Position numbers and translations under genes: made by a program
Origin: an uncultured Duncaniella sp.
GTDB lineage: Bacteria > Bacteroidota > Bacteroidia > Bacteroidales > Muribaculaceae
NCBI GenBank assembly: GCA_910577335.1
Contig: CAJTMJ010000033.1
Coordinates: forward strand, 1 to 34,224
Reading direction: 5' to 3'
Length of the DNA stretch: 34,224 nt
Part shown: one piece after another, positions 23,254 to 32,556 of the stretch
Numbering within the stretch: position 1 is the stretch's first letter
Layout: every line of letters starts with the position of its first letter
Notes under the pieces: model-generated
The model's database searches: none
What the model was told of the DNA's origin: nothing
What the model saw: the letters and a program-made list of their open reading frames with translations, nothing else

Positions 23254-25257
23254 ATGACATCAAAACTAAACATCCTGTGGGGATTAATGTTCCTGCTCCC
23301 CGCTGCCGGATTAAACGCAAAGGAATATGAGCTTGCATCGCCTGACGGACAGATGAAGGTGATTGTCAACGCTGACAAGCAGCTCACATGGGAAGTAAAT
23401 CACGGTTCAACACAAGTGATAACCACATCACCCATCTCACTGTCTCTAACCGACGGCAAAGTCCTTGGCAAACAGCCCAAGGTAGCAAAAGCTTCAAGAC
23501 AAAGCATCAAATCACAATTCGACACACCAGTTTACAAAAAAGCTTCGGTAGAAGACAATTACAATGAGCTGACACTTAAGATGAAGGGCGATTATTCAGT
23601 GGTATTCCGTGCCTATAACGACGGTGCCGCATATCGCATCCTTCTCGGAGGAAAAGGTGAAAAGGTAGTGGCTGACGAAGAAGCGGTATTTAATTTCGCA
23701 GGCGATTACGATGCCTTCATACCTTACGTCAACGACCTTCGTGACAGCTCTTATCCTTACAGCTTCTCTTTTGAGTCATACTATGATGAATCACCCATCT
23801 CAAAAATGTATGCCGACTCTCTTTCTATAGTCCCGCTCTTGGTCAAGCTTCCTGACGGAAAGAAGGCATTGATTATGGAGGGTGACCTCGAAGAATACCC
23901 CGGTATGTTTTTGGTAAAAGGCGCTAATGCAAATTCAATCGAAGGGCATTTCGCTCCCGTGGCATTGTCAGAGAAGATTGGCGGATACAACAAGCTCAAC
24001 CTTGTGCCGACATCATCCGCTCCTTACATTGCAAAAATCACCGGCGAGACAAAACTCCCGTGGCGTGCCGTGGCAGTAAGCACCGATGACCGTCAACTCG
24101 CAAACAACGACATGGCACAGCGCCTTGCATCACCCAGCCGTGTGCAGGATATGTCATGGATCAAGCTGGGCAAAGTGGCATGGGACTGGTGGAACAACTG
24201 GAATATCATCGGAGTAGACTTCCCCGCAGGTATTAACACAGACACTTATAAACATTATATAGACTTCGCCTCAGAGAATAATCTTGAATATATAATCATT
24301 GACGAAGGCTGGAGCAAGGAGTCACTGATGGATCCCGTGGCTGAACTCAACATCAAGGAAGTGGTTGACTACGGCAAAAAGAAGAATGTCGATGTGATAC
24401 TTTGGGCTCGCTGGCGTGACATGGATAAGGAAAAAGAGGTAGCTTTCCCGCACTATTCCAATTTAGGTATCGCCGGATTCAAGGTTGATTTCTTTGACCG
24501 TGACGACCAAGCAGTGGTGGAATCAATGAGCGAAATTGCAGATCTTGCTGCTAAAAATCACCTTCTTCTTGACCTCCACGGCATGAAAGCCACAGGCATA
24601 CAGCGCACCTATCCCAACGTGGTAAACTTTGAAGGCGTGAAGGGTCTTGAAAATTACAAGTGGCTCGGAGTCATTGACGGCAAACCCTCAATAGATGTGA
24701 TGAGATATGACGTGACCGCACCATTCATCCGTATGGCTGCAGGTCCGATGGATTACACTCCCGGTGCCATGACCAATGCCGCTCCCGGAAACTACCGCAG
24801 CATAAATGATACTCCTATGAGCTTCGGCACACGCGCGCATCAGCTTGCCATGTATGTAGTATACGAAGCTCCGTTGCAGATGCTCGCAGATTCTCCCGAT
24901 GCTTACCGTGCCAACCCTGAAAGCCTTGAATTCATCTCTGCGATACCGACCACATTCGACCAGACCGAGGTCATAGCCGGAGAAGTCGGAGAATATGTTG
25001 CGATAGCACGTCGCAAAGGTGACACATGGTATATCGGAGCCATGACCTCAATGACTCCCCGCAATCTGGAATTGCCATTATCATTCCTCACTCCCGGTGT
25101 TACATACAACGCAGTCATAATGAGCGATGGCGTGAACACCAACCGCAACGGTGCCGATTGCCGCAGAAGCGAGGAGAAAGTAACATCTGCCACTGTAGCC
25201 AAAGCAAAAATGGCTTCAGGAGGCGGTTGGGGCGCAATTTTAACTCCCGTGAAATAA
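23254..25257 (+). CDS. secreted GH97 glycosidase (alpha-galactosidase-like)
   Basis: 667 residues with a signal peptide (1-22, GLNA|KE). The N-terminal beta-super-sandwich covers about 24-290 (YELASPDGQMKVIVNADKQLTWEV). The TIM barrel covers about 300-570, with KVAWDWWNNWN (307-317), YIIIDEGW (346-353), GFKVDFFDRDDQ with D412 in the retaining-nucleophile position, and NFEGVKGLE with E460/E466 as acid/base candidates. The C-terminal beta domain ends GGGWGAIL. The KVDF aspartate argues for a retaining alpha-galactosidase-type mechanism rather than the SusB alpha-glucosidase mechanism. It is translationally linked to the GH43 gene (3-bp gap). Sequence shared with the 7488 enzyme is limited mainly to barrel motifs, so they are old paralogues with different targets. 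Confidence 0.88.
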   Translation: MTSKLNILWGLMFLLPAAGLNAKEYELASPDGQMKVIVNADKQLTWEVNHGSTQVITTSPISLSLTDGKVLGKQPKVAKASRQSIKSQFDTPVYKKASVEDNYNELTLKMKGDYSVVFRAYNDGAAYRILLGGKGEKVVADEEAVFNFAGDYDAFIPYVNDLRDSSYPYSFSFESYYDESPISKMYADSLSIVPLLVKLPDGKKALIMEGDLEEYPGMFLVKGANANSIEGHFAPVALSEKIGGYNKLNLVPTSSAPYIAKITGETKLPWRAVAVSTDDRQLANNDMAQRLASPSRVQDMSWIKLGKVAWDWWNNWNIIGVDFPAGINTDTYKHYIDFASENNLEYIIIDEGWSKESLMDPVAELNIKEVVDYGKKKNVDVILWARWRDMDKEKEVAFPHYSNLGIAGFKVDFFDRDDQAVVESMSEIADLAAKNHLLLDLHGMKATGIQRTYPNVVNFEGVKGLENYKWLGVIDGKPSIDVMRYDVTAPFIRMAAGPMDYTPGAMTNAAPGNYRSINDTPMSFGTRAHQLAMYVVYEAPLQMLADSPDAYRANPESLEFISAIPTTFDQTEVIAGEVGEYVAIARRKGDTWYIGAMTSMTPRNLELPLSFLTPGVTYNAVIMSDGVNTNRNGADCRRSEEKVTSATVAKAKMASGGGWGAILTPVK

Positions 25258-25328
25258 AATCGAATTTCTTACGTTGTAGAATAATGGCAGATTAAGACTT
25301 ATATAAACCGAAATTAAACTAATTAAAA

Positions 25329-25814
25329 ATGAAAAAAGTCCTTACTTTATGCGTGGCTTTGGCAGCCCTCACATATTCTTGCGGTAATAGCAGCCAGAAG
25401 CAATCTGAAAATGCCGCATCGGAAGATTCTGTTCAGACTGTGGCTACCAATGTTGTCATTGACGGCAAATGGAACATTGAAAACGTGGTTGTCAACGACT
25501 CGCTCTACGCACGTCCTTCGGAAGAGACTCCCGACAAAGGCTCGAACATCACATTCGACAATGGCAACTATGCCATAGCCACTAACTGCAACCAGATTCA
25601 AGGCTCATATAAATTGAATGGCGACTCCATCATTATGGAAGCTGGACTTTGCACTGAAATGGCATGTGATAATATGCGTGTTGAAGACCTTATCAAGCAG
25701 GTTCTCCCCACAATCCGCACCGTTGACCAAGTTAACGACAGCACTCTTCGTCTCAACAGCGAAGCTTCTGAATACATCCTGCTTTCAAAAGTTAACGAAC
25801 CGGTAAAAGAGTAA
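25329..25814 (+). CDS. META-domain lipoprotein (HslJ-like)
   Basis: 161 residues. The signal ends LTYSC with lipidated Cys18, followed by a flexible Ser/Gln/Glu-rich linker (19-45) and one META domain (about 47-155): GKWNIENVVVN, NITFDNGNYAIATNCNQIQGSYKLNGDSIIM, and the family's GLCTEMACDNMRVEDLIKQVLP. META domains occur in HslJ, a heat-inducible E. coli lipoprotein, and in many exported bacterial proteins. No enzyme activity is established. It starts 71 bp after the GH97 gene and may share its transcript. A hairpin after its stop may terminate that transcript. A role in the glycan operon is not evident, so it may be an envelope-stress or chaperone-like passenger. Confidence 0.85.
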   Translation: MKKVLTLCVALAALTYSCGNSSQKQSENAASEDSVQTVATNVVIDGKWNIENVVVNDSLYARPSEETPDKGSNITFDNGNYAIATNCNQIQGSYKLNGDSIIMEAGLCTEMACDNMRVEDLIKQVLPTIRTVDQVNDSTLRLNSEASEYILLSKVNEPVKE

Positions 25815-25852
25815 TGGTGAAATAACTCATTTTCATCAATTTATTACAACGT

Positions 25853-25887
25853 AAGGTACATAAAAATCAAATTTTTATGTACCTTTG
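25853..25887 (+). promoter_or_regulatory. hairpin overlapping a promoter, between META and GH29-GH2 genes
   Basis: A perfect 15-bp stem AAGGTACATAAAAAT (25853-25867) / ATTTTTATGTACCTT (25871-25885) has a 3-base loop; outer ACAAC/GTTGT extends it. The right arm contains TACCTTTG (25880-25887), a full TAnnTTTG match, 26 bases before the start of the fusion gene. It could act as terminator of the upstream operon, as an operator covering the promoter, or both. Confidence 0.55.
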
Positions 25888-25913
25888 TTGTATAACCATC
25901 ATCCCATCACATT

Positions 25914-28900
25914 ATGACAAAAAAATCAATTGCGGGCAATACATCACATCTGTTTTTTCATTTTCGCAGAATCAAAGAAATAATCACAGTGATAGTGACA
26001 ATATGCGGATTAATGACCGCAATTGATATTAATGCCACAAATACCGTTCCACCTTCTCCGTGCGGACCGTTACCAACGGAAAACCAGATGAAATGGCAAG
26101 AGATGGAAATGTATGCTTTCATACATTATTCATTGAACACATATACTGATCAGGAATGGGGATTCGGTAATGAATCTCCCGAATTGTTCAATCCCTCAGA
26201 TCTTGATTGCCGGCAATGGGTGAAAGTATGCAAGCAGGCTGGTATGCGCGGCATAATCTTCACGGCAAAACATCATTGCGGATTCTGCATGTGGCAGTCG
26301 GATTTCACCGACTATTCCGTAAAAAATTCCCCTTGGAAAAACGGCAAGGGCGACGTGGTGCGTGAACTTGCCGATGCCTGTAAAGAAGAAGGGTTGAAAT
26401 TCGCTGTATATTTATCACCTTGGGATCGTAATTACCCCAAATATGGCGATGTTGAATATATCTACTATTTCCGTAACCAATTACGAGAGCTGCTTACCAA
26501 CTACGGTGATATTTTTGAAGTTTGGTTTGATGGTGCGAATGGAGGGGACGGTTGGTATGGCGGTGCTAACGAAACAAGGACAATCGACCGAACCACATAT
26601 TACCAATGGGGTGACACCTATAAAATGATACGGGAATTGCAACCCGACGCCGTGATATGGAATGACGGCGGCGACCGTGGCGATCTACGTTGGGTTGGCA
26701 CCGAAGCCGGTAATGTCGGGGAAACCAACTGGAGTCTTCTCAACAAAACCGGCGACACACCTTATGACATGCTTCACTATGGATTAGAAACCGGTGATAC
26801 ATGGGTTCCGAGCGAGACTAATACCAGCATCCGTCCGGGATGGTTCTACCATGACACTGAAGACGAGCATGTGAAGAGCCTATCGAAACTTATGGATACC
26901 TACTACAAGTCAGTAGGGCGCAATTCCACATTGCTCTTAAACTTTCCGATAGCCCCTAACGGAAGAATACACCCCAATGACAGCCTTAGGGGAATAGCAT
27001 TTGCCAATATGGTAAAAAAGGTATTTGAGAATAATCTTATAAAAGGCAGCCATGTCAAGGCATCGAATTTCCGAAATAATGACCCGCTTTATCATCCTAA
27101 AAATGTAGTTGATGGCAACAATGACACATATTGGGCGACCGACGATAACGTCACATCAGCATCTTTGACTTTTGATTTCGACAAACCCACTACATTTAAC
27201 CGTTTCCTTGTCGAAGAATATATAAGACTCGGACAGAGAGTGAAAAAATTCTCTATCGAAGCACACGTCAATGGCGAATGGCGAAAACTTGAGGATCAGC
27301 TCGCAGATAACGGAGACGGAATGACCACCATAGGACATAGGCGAATAATATGTTTCCCGACTGTAACAACCACGGCACTCCGTTTCAGTGTAGTTGATAG
27401 CAAAGCTGCCCCTATCATATCGAAAGTCGGGGTATTTCTTGCTCCCGAATTAACCCCTGATATACCAAACTCCGGGGAGAAACGGTCGTCCGCCCTACGT
27501 GTGTTCTTCAGCTCACCAAAGCAGATGATCATAGAACTTGACAAGACTCAGACTGTCACTGATTTCAAATACGAACCACCCCAGAACACAAAGCACGGAT
27601 TAGTGACCCATTATGCGCTCTATTCATCAACCGACTGGACAAACTGGACGGAACTCGCATCCGGCGAATTCTCCAATATCATAAATAATCCGATATGGCA
27701 GACCATTAAATTCAAGCCCACAAAAGCGAAATTGCTAAGATTTGAAGCTACGCAATTGGCTGAAGGTGATCGCATGGCTTATTCCGACATCGAGGTAGTG
27801 AGCGAGACGCCACGGGAGCATGACTGGGAGAACCCATTGGTCGTAGGGATAAACAAACTTCCCTATCATGCCACATTGCAACTGCCGTCAAGAGAAAATG
27901 AATGTCCCGAAATCGTATCACTTGACGGAGAATGGCACTTTAACTGGTCACGCAATCCCGACGAACGCCCTATGGGATTTGAAAGTACAGATTATGATGT
28001 TAGCAAATGGGCTAAAGTGACAGTCCCGGGTAACTGGCAGACACAGAATTTCGGAAAACCGATATACACAAACATCCCATATCCCTTTGCCCGTAACAAA
28101 CCAAGTGTGACAAGTGAACCCCCAAAGGATTGGTATGCCTACGACCATCGCAACCCCGTAGGCTCATACGTCACATTCTTCAACGTGACAAAAGATATGC
28201 TCGGTAAAAACCTGATTCTCCATTTCGGAGGTGTAAAATCAGCCATGTACCTTTGGGTAAACGGCAAGAAGGTTGGTTATAGCCAGAATTCAATGTCACC
28301 GGCTGAATTTGATATCACCGATTTAGTCAACGAAGGCTCCAACAGGCTTGCCGTGGAAGTATACCGATGGTCAGATGGAAGCTACCTTGAAGATCAGGAT
28401 ATGTGGAGGTTGAGCGGAATTTTCCGTCCCGTACAGCTGTGGGTACGCCCTCTTACCCATATCAGCGATTACAAAGTCACCGCTGATCTAAACTATGATT
28501 TCAGTGAAGCCGCTGTCAATGCCGAGGTACAGCTTTGTAATACCGGAAAGGAAAAAGCCAAGACTATGGATGTAGTGGTCAACATAGATGGTAAGAAATA
28601 TCGTAAAAATCTAAAAAATCTCATGCCCGGCGACACGACAGCCGTTGAGCTTTCATGCGTCATCAAGAATCCGAAATTATGGTCGGCGGAGACTCCTCAC
28701 CTCTACCCTTTCAGCGTGGAACTTGTTGACAAAAAAGGGAATGTGATAGAGCATTTTGATTACCATTTTGGCGTAAAGAAAGTGGAGACTATCGGAGAAA
28801 TTTTCAAAATCAATGGTAAAAATGTCAAGCTAAGGGGCGTGAACCGTCATGACCACCATCCACGCACCGGTCGCTATGTCGATGATGCCACTATCGAGAA

Positions 28901-30824
28901 AGACTTGAAACTGATGAAGCAATGCAACATCAATTTCCTTCGCACATCCCATTACCCCGACCGTCCATATCTATATGAACTTTGTGACAAATACGGACTT
29001 TATGTGATGGACGAGGCTAATCAGGAAAGCCACGGCTACGGATATGCCAATAATGAAATGGGCGAGGACAGTTTGTGGGAAAAAGCCCATGTTGACCGAG
29101 CAGTTTCACTCGTGCAGCGTGACAAGAATCACCCAAGCATTATACTTTGGAGTCTCGGAAATGAAGGTGGTGTCGGACCTAATATTCAGGCGATGTACGA
29201 CACTATTGTAAGCCTTGACCCGTCACGATTGCCGTTTTACGACTGTAACCCACGCTATTCTGCGTTGCATGACGAAGGATACCCTACCCCTGAATTCATG
29301 CGTGAGAATGCGAAAAAAGTCACCGATAAACCATATATAGCCCGAGAATATGCCCATGCGATGGGTAATTCAATGGGTAACTTCCAAGAATACTGGGATG
29401 TCATATATGCCGACTCTTCAATAGTGGGTGGCGCTATATGGGACTGGGTGGATCAAGGTATTGCCAAGCCTATTGACGGCTCGCCGCTTCGTCATTCCGC
29501 TTCACTCTCGCTTATGGGCGATGAATTTTGGGCTTACGGAGGGGATTTCGGTGATATGCCTAATGACAAAAATTTCTTGATAAATGGTTTAATAGGTCCT
29601 GACCGAGTACCTCACCCACACTTCTACGAGGTTCAATATGTATATCAGCCTATCACTTTCGTCAAGGAAGAGGATGGAATCCGTCTTATAAACCGTGACT
29701 GTTTCACTCCGTTAGACAATTACGATTACAAGTATGATATATTTGAGAACGGCTCTATCGTCAGCAGTGGGACACTTACACCGACCGATGACAAGCTTAC
29801 AATCCCTGAGCACAAGGGTGAAAATGAAACAGTCATAAACTTGTATGCATGTCTGCGAGATTCCATATTATGGGCGGATGCCGGTCATGTGGTAGCACGA
29901 GAGCAATTTATACTCAACTCGTACAAATTCAGAGACAGAATATCAGGGAAGCGTTCAGTGCCCCGATATCATGCATCTCATGAAGGGATCAAAGTACTTA
30001 CCGATAACGGCTCTGTGACGGTTGACAGCACAGGTGCTATTTCTTCATGGATAGTTGACGGCAATGAAATGCTACACTCTCCGTTGGAGCCTTATTTCTG
30101 GAAACCGTCAAATGACAATCAGGTTGCAAGCCATTTCAGCGAACGACTTGCCGCATGGCGTGATGCCGCACAGTTGCGCAAAATAAGCAGTATTAATATT
30201 GAAAAAGCTGACAACGCCCTGCGAATAATAGTGAAGACCTCGCTTCCGGTCAAAGCTGACTATGACTTGGCGTATACCATCACTGATGATGGGGTCGTGC
30301 ATGTGGATGCCGACTACCGTCCTGCAGCTACCGACATCCCTCTCATACCTAAATTCGGCATGAGAATGCGTCTACCCTCGGAGTATGATCATGTGGAATA
30401 TTACGGCAAAGGACCTTGGGAAAATTATCCCGATCGCAAACGGTCGGCGTTAATAGGCTCATACAGTATGCCGCTTTCTGAATATATGACAGAGTATATA
30501 AAACCTCAGGATAACGGCAATCGCTGCGATGTGCGTCAGTTTAATTTGCGTTCTCCAAAATATGCTTTACATGTGGAAGGATGTCAGCCTCTCTGCATTC
30601 GTGCGTGGGACTATGGAGAGGAAAATCTAAATGTCGGACATCCTCATGAGCTTGAGCGAGGTAAATTTGTCAACCTCAACATAGACTTGAATGTTCACGG
30701 GGTCGCCGGTGCCGATACTTGGGGAAAACGTGCATTGCCTCAGTATACGATAGACGGAAACGCCAAGCATCACTATTCATTCATTCTCAGTTTTGACAAA
30801 ATACGAAAGGACAAGGTAAACTGA
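25914..30824 (+). CDS. GH29 alpha-L-fucosidase / GH2 beta-galactosidase fusion
   Basis: 1636 residues, secreted: a polar start, then a hydrophobic signal (about 22-41) ending DINA. GH29 covers about 48-375: AFIHYSLNTY (68-77), TAKHHCGFCMWQS (117-129) and FEVWFDGANG with nucleophile D206; acid/base candidates are E264 and E270 (GTEAGNVGETNW). The WFDGANG form resembles the GH29-B (alpha-1,3/1,4) branch. Two discoidin-like modules cover about 376-510 and 525-632. A complete LacZ-type GH2 covers about 637-1636: sugar-binding domain (SLDGEWHFNWS), WSLGNEGG with acid/base E1084, AREYAHAMGNS with nucleophile E1145, and a small-chain domain (EYYGKGPWENYPDRK). Both catalytic centres appear intact, and the GH2 half alone is of normal LacZ length (about 1000). 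This suggests one protein that removes fucose and then galactose. It has its own promoter, is the last gene of the glycan block, and is 2 bp from a convergent gene. Confidence 0.9.
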   Translation: MTKKSIAGNTSHLFFHFRRIKEIITVIVTICGLMTAIDINATNTVPPSPCGPLPTENQMKWQEMEMYAFIHYSLNTYTDQEWGFGNESPELFNPSDLDCRQWVKVCKQAGMRGIIFTAKHHCGFCMWQSDFTDYSVKNSPWKNGKGDVVRELADACKEEGLKFAVYLSPWDRNYPKYGDVEYIYYFRNQLRELLTNYGDIFEVWFDGANGGDGWYGGANETRTIDRTTYYQWGDTYKMIRELQPDAVIWNDGGDRGDLRWVGTEAGNVGETNWSLLNKTGDTPYDMLHYGLETGDTWVPSETNTSIRPGWFYHDTEDEHVKSLSKLMDTYYKSVGRNSTLLLNFPIAPNGRIHPNDSLRGIAFANMVKKVFENNLIKGSHVKASNFRNNDPLYHPKNVVDGNNDTYWATDDNVTSASLTFDFDKPTTFNRFLVEEYIRLGQRVKKFSIEAHVNGEWRKLEDQLADNGDGMTTIGHRRIICFPTVTTTALRFSVVDSKAAPIISKVGVFLAPELTPDIPNSGEKRSSALRVFFSSPKQMIIELDKTQTVTDFKYEPPQNTKHGLVTHYALYSSTDWTNWTELASGEFSNIINNPIWQTIKFKPTKAKLLRFEATQLAEGDRMAYSDIEVVSETPREHDWENPLVVGINKLPYHATLQLPSRENECPEIVSLDGEWHFNWSRNPDERPMGFESTDYDVSKWAKVTVPGNWQTQNFGKPIYTNIPYPFARNKPSVTSEPPKDWYAYDHRNPVGSYVTFFNVTKDMLGKNLILHFGGVKSAMYLWVNGKKVGYSQNSMSPAEFDITDLVNEGSNRLAVEVYRWSDGSYLEDQDMWRLSGIFRPVQLWVRPLTHISDYKVTADLNYDFSEAAVNAEVQLCNTGKEKAKTMDVVVNIDGKKYRKNLKNLMPGDTTAVELSCVIKNPKLWSAETPHLYPFSVELVDKKGNVIEHFDYHFGVKKVETIGEIFKINGKNVKLRGVNRHDHHPRTGRYVDDATIEKDLKLMKQCNINFLRTSHYPDRPYLYELCDKYGLYVMDEANQESHGYGYANNEMGEDSLWEKAHVDRAVSLVQRDKNHPSIILWSLGNEGGVGPNIQAMYDTIVSLDPSRLPFYDCNPRYSALHDEGYPTPEFMRENAKKVTDKPYIAREYAHAMGNSMGNFQEYWDVIYADSSIVGGAIWDWVDQGIAKPIDGSPLRHSASLSLMGDEFWAYGGDFGDMPNDKNFLINGLIGPDRVPHPHFYEVQYVYQPITFVKEEDGIRLINRDCFTPLDNYDYKYDIFENGSIVSSGTLTPTDDKLTIPEHKGENETVINLYACLRDSILWADAGHVVAREQFILNSYKFRDRISGKRSVPRYHASHEGIKVLTDNGSVTVDSTGAISSWIVDGNEMLHSPLEPYFWKPSNDNQVASHFSERLAAWRDAAQLRKISSINIEKADNALRIIVKTSLPVKADYDLAYTITDDGVVHVDADYRPAATDIPLIPKFGMRMRLPSEYDHVEYYGKGPWENYPDRKRSALIGSYSMPLSEYMTEYIKPQDNGNRCDVRQFNLRSPKYALHVEGCQPLCIRAWDYGEENLNVGHPHELERGKFVNLNIDLNVHGVAGADTWGKRALPQYTIDGNAKHHYSFILSFDKIRKDKVN

Positions 30825-30826
30825 TT

Positions 30827-31396
30827 TTAATAGTCCAAAAGTCGTCCGCAGTCATTCCAGTCGCCAATCATTTCTCCTCGTTCACTGGCTTCAATCAGTT
30901 TCCTAAGACGGCTATGGAATATTTGCGAGTAAGATTTTTTCCGTTGTATATTGTCAATTCTTACCCTCTGGTAAAGAGGATGGAATCCGCAGAAATTTGC
31001 CCATGCAACCGGATTATTCCGGAATTCGGAAAGTATTCCCGGAATAATCTCAAATTTGGAATTCAAATCCGGACATACGGCACGTCCACTCTCGGTCATG
31101 AGTCCCATGGCTTCCAAACGGCGGCATCTTTCTTTATTAAGCTCCGTCCACTGTCCGGCTTTGACTCGCGGACCAAACCGTTGTAAGGCAACTCCATCCA
31201 CATTCTTAAGTGTGGAATCTATCCAACCGAAACATAATGCCTCTTCAACAGCATCAAGATACCAAAAAGCACCGGCAGGAGGTGTCTTGCCCCTCTTTAA
31301 AGCTATCCAACATTCCTTTTCCGTGGCATGATGTTCCGAAAGCCATTTTCGGAACTCATCACGAGTATGTATGTCAAGTATGTTTTTAGGGATCAT
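30827..31396 (-). CDS. YdeI/OmpD-associated family protein
   Basis: 189 residues, no signal peptide. The diagnostic stretch FWYLDAVEEALCFGWIDSTLKN (about 44-65), followed by FGPRVKAGQWTELNKERCRRLEAMGLMTESGRA (about 74-106), belongs to the YdeI/OmpD-associated ('bacteriocin-protection') family. Its biochemical role is not established; in Salmonella YdeI is linked to resistance to polymyxin-like peptides. The start codon overlaps the stop of the acetyltransferase gene upstream (ATGA, 31393-31396), so they are co-translated. It ends 2 bp from the oppositely directed fusion gene with no visible terminator between them, so antisense overlap of the transcripts is likely. Confidence 0.88.
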   Translation of the reverse strand: MIPKNILDIHTRDEFRKWLSEHHATEKECWIALKRGKTPPAGAFWYLDAVEEALCFGWIDSTLKNVDGVALQRFGPRVKAGQWTELNKERCRRLEAMGLMTESGRAVCPDLNSKFEIIPGILSEFRNNPVAWANFCGFHPLYQRVRIDNIQRKKSYSQIFHSRLRKLIEASERGEMIGDWNDCGRLLDY

Positions 31397-31905
31397 AGGA
31401 CAAGTAATCGGTAAGCCTTCCCGGGTATCCCCTCGTAAACATAATCCTCTATGAGTTGGAATCCGAACTTTTCAGCGACTCTCTGCGAGGCTATGTTCCG
31501 GGAATCAGTGGTGATAATAAGAGATTTAAGCCCGAGTGTGTCACGGCAATACCCAATCAAGCCACTGAGAGCTTCCGTTGTCAGCCCTTTGCCCCAATAC
31601 GGATACCCGATCCAATACCCTATCTCTCGCTCGGAAGAGTTTAGCGAATAATGTTCGGCTCCGGTAGGCACAAGCCCTATGCAGCCGATGGGTTCATCTG
31701 TCTCTTTCAGAACCATAGCAAATGAATAGGGATTCGGAATGAAAATCTCATTTATGACCATCCGACTCATCTCAAGAGAAGTGTGACAGGGCCACAACGC
31801 AAGTTCACTCACCCTCTTGTCGGAAGCATACTTATAAAGCGATGCCGCATCCTCTTCTCTCCATCTTCGTAATATAAGTCTATCTGTCTCTATCATATCA
31901 TTCAA
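31393..31905 (-). CDS. GNAT N-acetyltransferase (RimJ/RimL-like)
   Basis: 170 residues, cytoplasmic. RimJ/L-type acetyltransferase landmarks are the opening IETDRLILRRWREEDAASLYKYASD (about 4-28), GCIGLVP (about 73-79), REIGYWIGYPYWGKGLTTEALSGLIGYC with the acetyl-CoA-binding WGKGLTTEA loop (about 92-119), and SQRVAEKFGFQLIEDYVYEG near the end. It transfers acetyl from acetyl-CoA to an amine, perhaps a protein N-terminus or a small molecule; the substrate is unknown. It is the first of two coupled leftward genes, with a clear -7 element (TATCTTTG) 38 bases upstream of the start codon. Confidence 0.9.
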   Translation of the reverse strand: MNDMIETDRLILRRWREEDAASLYKYASDKRVSELALWPCHTSLEMSRMVINEIFIPNPYSFAMVLKETDEPIGCIGLVPTGAEHYSLNSSEREIGYWIGYPYWGKGLTTEALSGLIGYCRDTLGLKSLIITTDSRNIASQRVAEKFGFQLIEDYVYEGIPGKAYRLLVL

Positions 31906-31942
31906 CCGATTTCAGACACACCGTCTGATTGTAAATTGAACG

Positions 31943-31950
31943 CAAAGATA
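31943..31950 (-). promoter_or_regulatory. -7 element of the acetyltransferase-YdeI operon
   Basis: Minus-strand TATCTTTG (plus CAAAGATA) matches TAnnTTTG. No convincing -33 element is seen. The rest of 31906-32131 shows no gene. Confidence 0.45.
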
Positions 31951-32131
31951 ATTCATTTTTTCCATAGGTTAACCTTTTAACAGTTTCTATATCCTCACTG
32001 AAATTGCGCACAACTCTCTGCTGACAGATGACTAATAAGCGGCTTTCTTCTGACTTTCTATCAGTTTGTCGCCATCTGTTGATTATGGGGTATCCTGCTA
32101 AATTTGGGAATTCTTGTCGCTCAATATCTAT

Positions 32132-32476
32132 TTATTTCCTTTTCATTGTCTGACATTTGCGTCTTGTCATTTCCTCGGCGAAAGCCTGCTCTCCATGCTC
32201 ACGGATATATTGGATACAAGCAGGACGGTCTGACTTGAACAGGAAGGCAAAAATTTTCCCAATAAAATTGGAATATATCTTGCACTCGTTCACATCTTTG
32301 GAGCATTCGGCACAAGTGTGAAAACCATGACCTTTAACGCATGACCTTATCTTGCACCAAGTCGCCTTCTCATTCTCATGGCAACCGGGACACCTGTCCG
32401 CCAAATACTTCCGGCACGCCCCACAATACAGTCCGCACGCCGCAATAAGTTCTTTATTAGCTACAATATTCTTCAT
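32132..32476 (-). CDS. DUF3795 cysteine-rich protein
   Basis: 114 residues, no signal peptide. Cysteines are spaced as in the DUF3795 family: CGLYCGAC (14-21), RCPGCHENEKATWCKIRSC (28-46), then TCAECS (54-59) and EC (64-65). This looks like a zinc- or iron-binding cluster, with a short basic tail (RRKCQTMKRK). These proteins are frequent as single genes in Bacteroidota and Firmicutes; no function is known. It is monocistronic, with a good -7 element (TAACTTTG, plus 32557-32564) 81 bases upstream. Confidence 0.88.
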   Translation of the reverse strand: MKNIVANKELIAACGLYCGACRKYLADRCPGCHENEKATWCKIRSCVKGHGFHTCAECSKDVNECKIYSNFIGKIFAFLFKSDRPACIQYIREHGEQAFAEEMTRRKCQTMKRK

Positions 32477-32556
32477 ATATATGATATCAGATGCTTCACA
32501 AGCCGATGGTGCTGACTATTAAAGCAGTATAAGGTCGGCTTATGCCAACTCGATCA

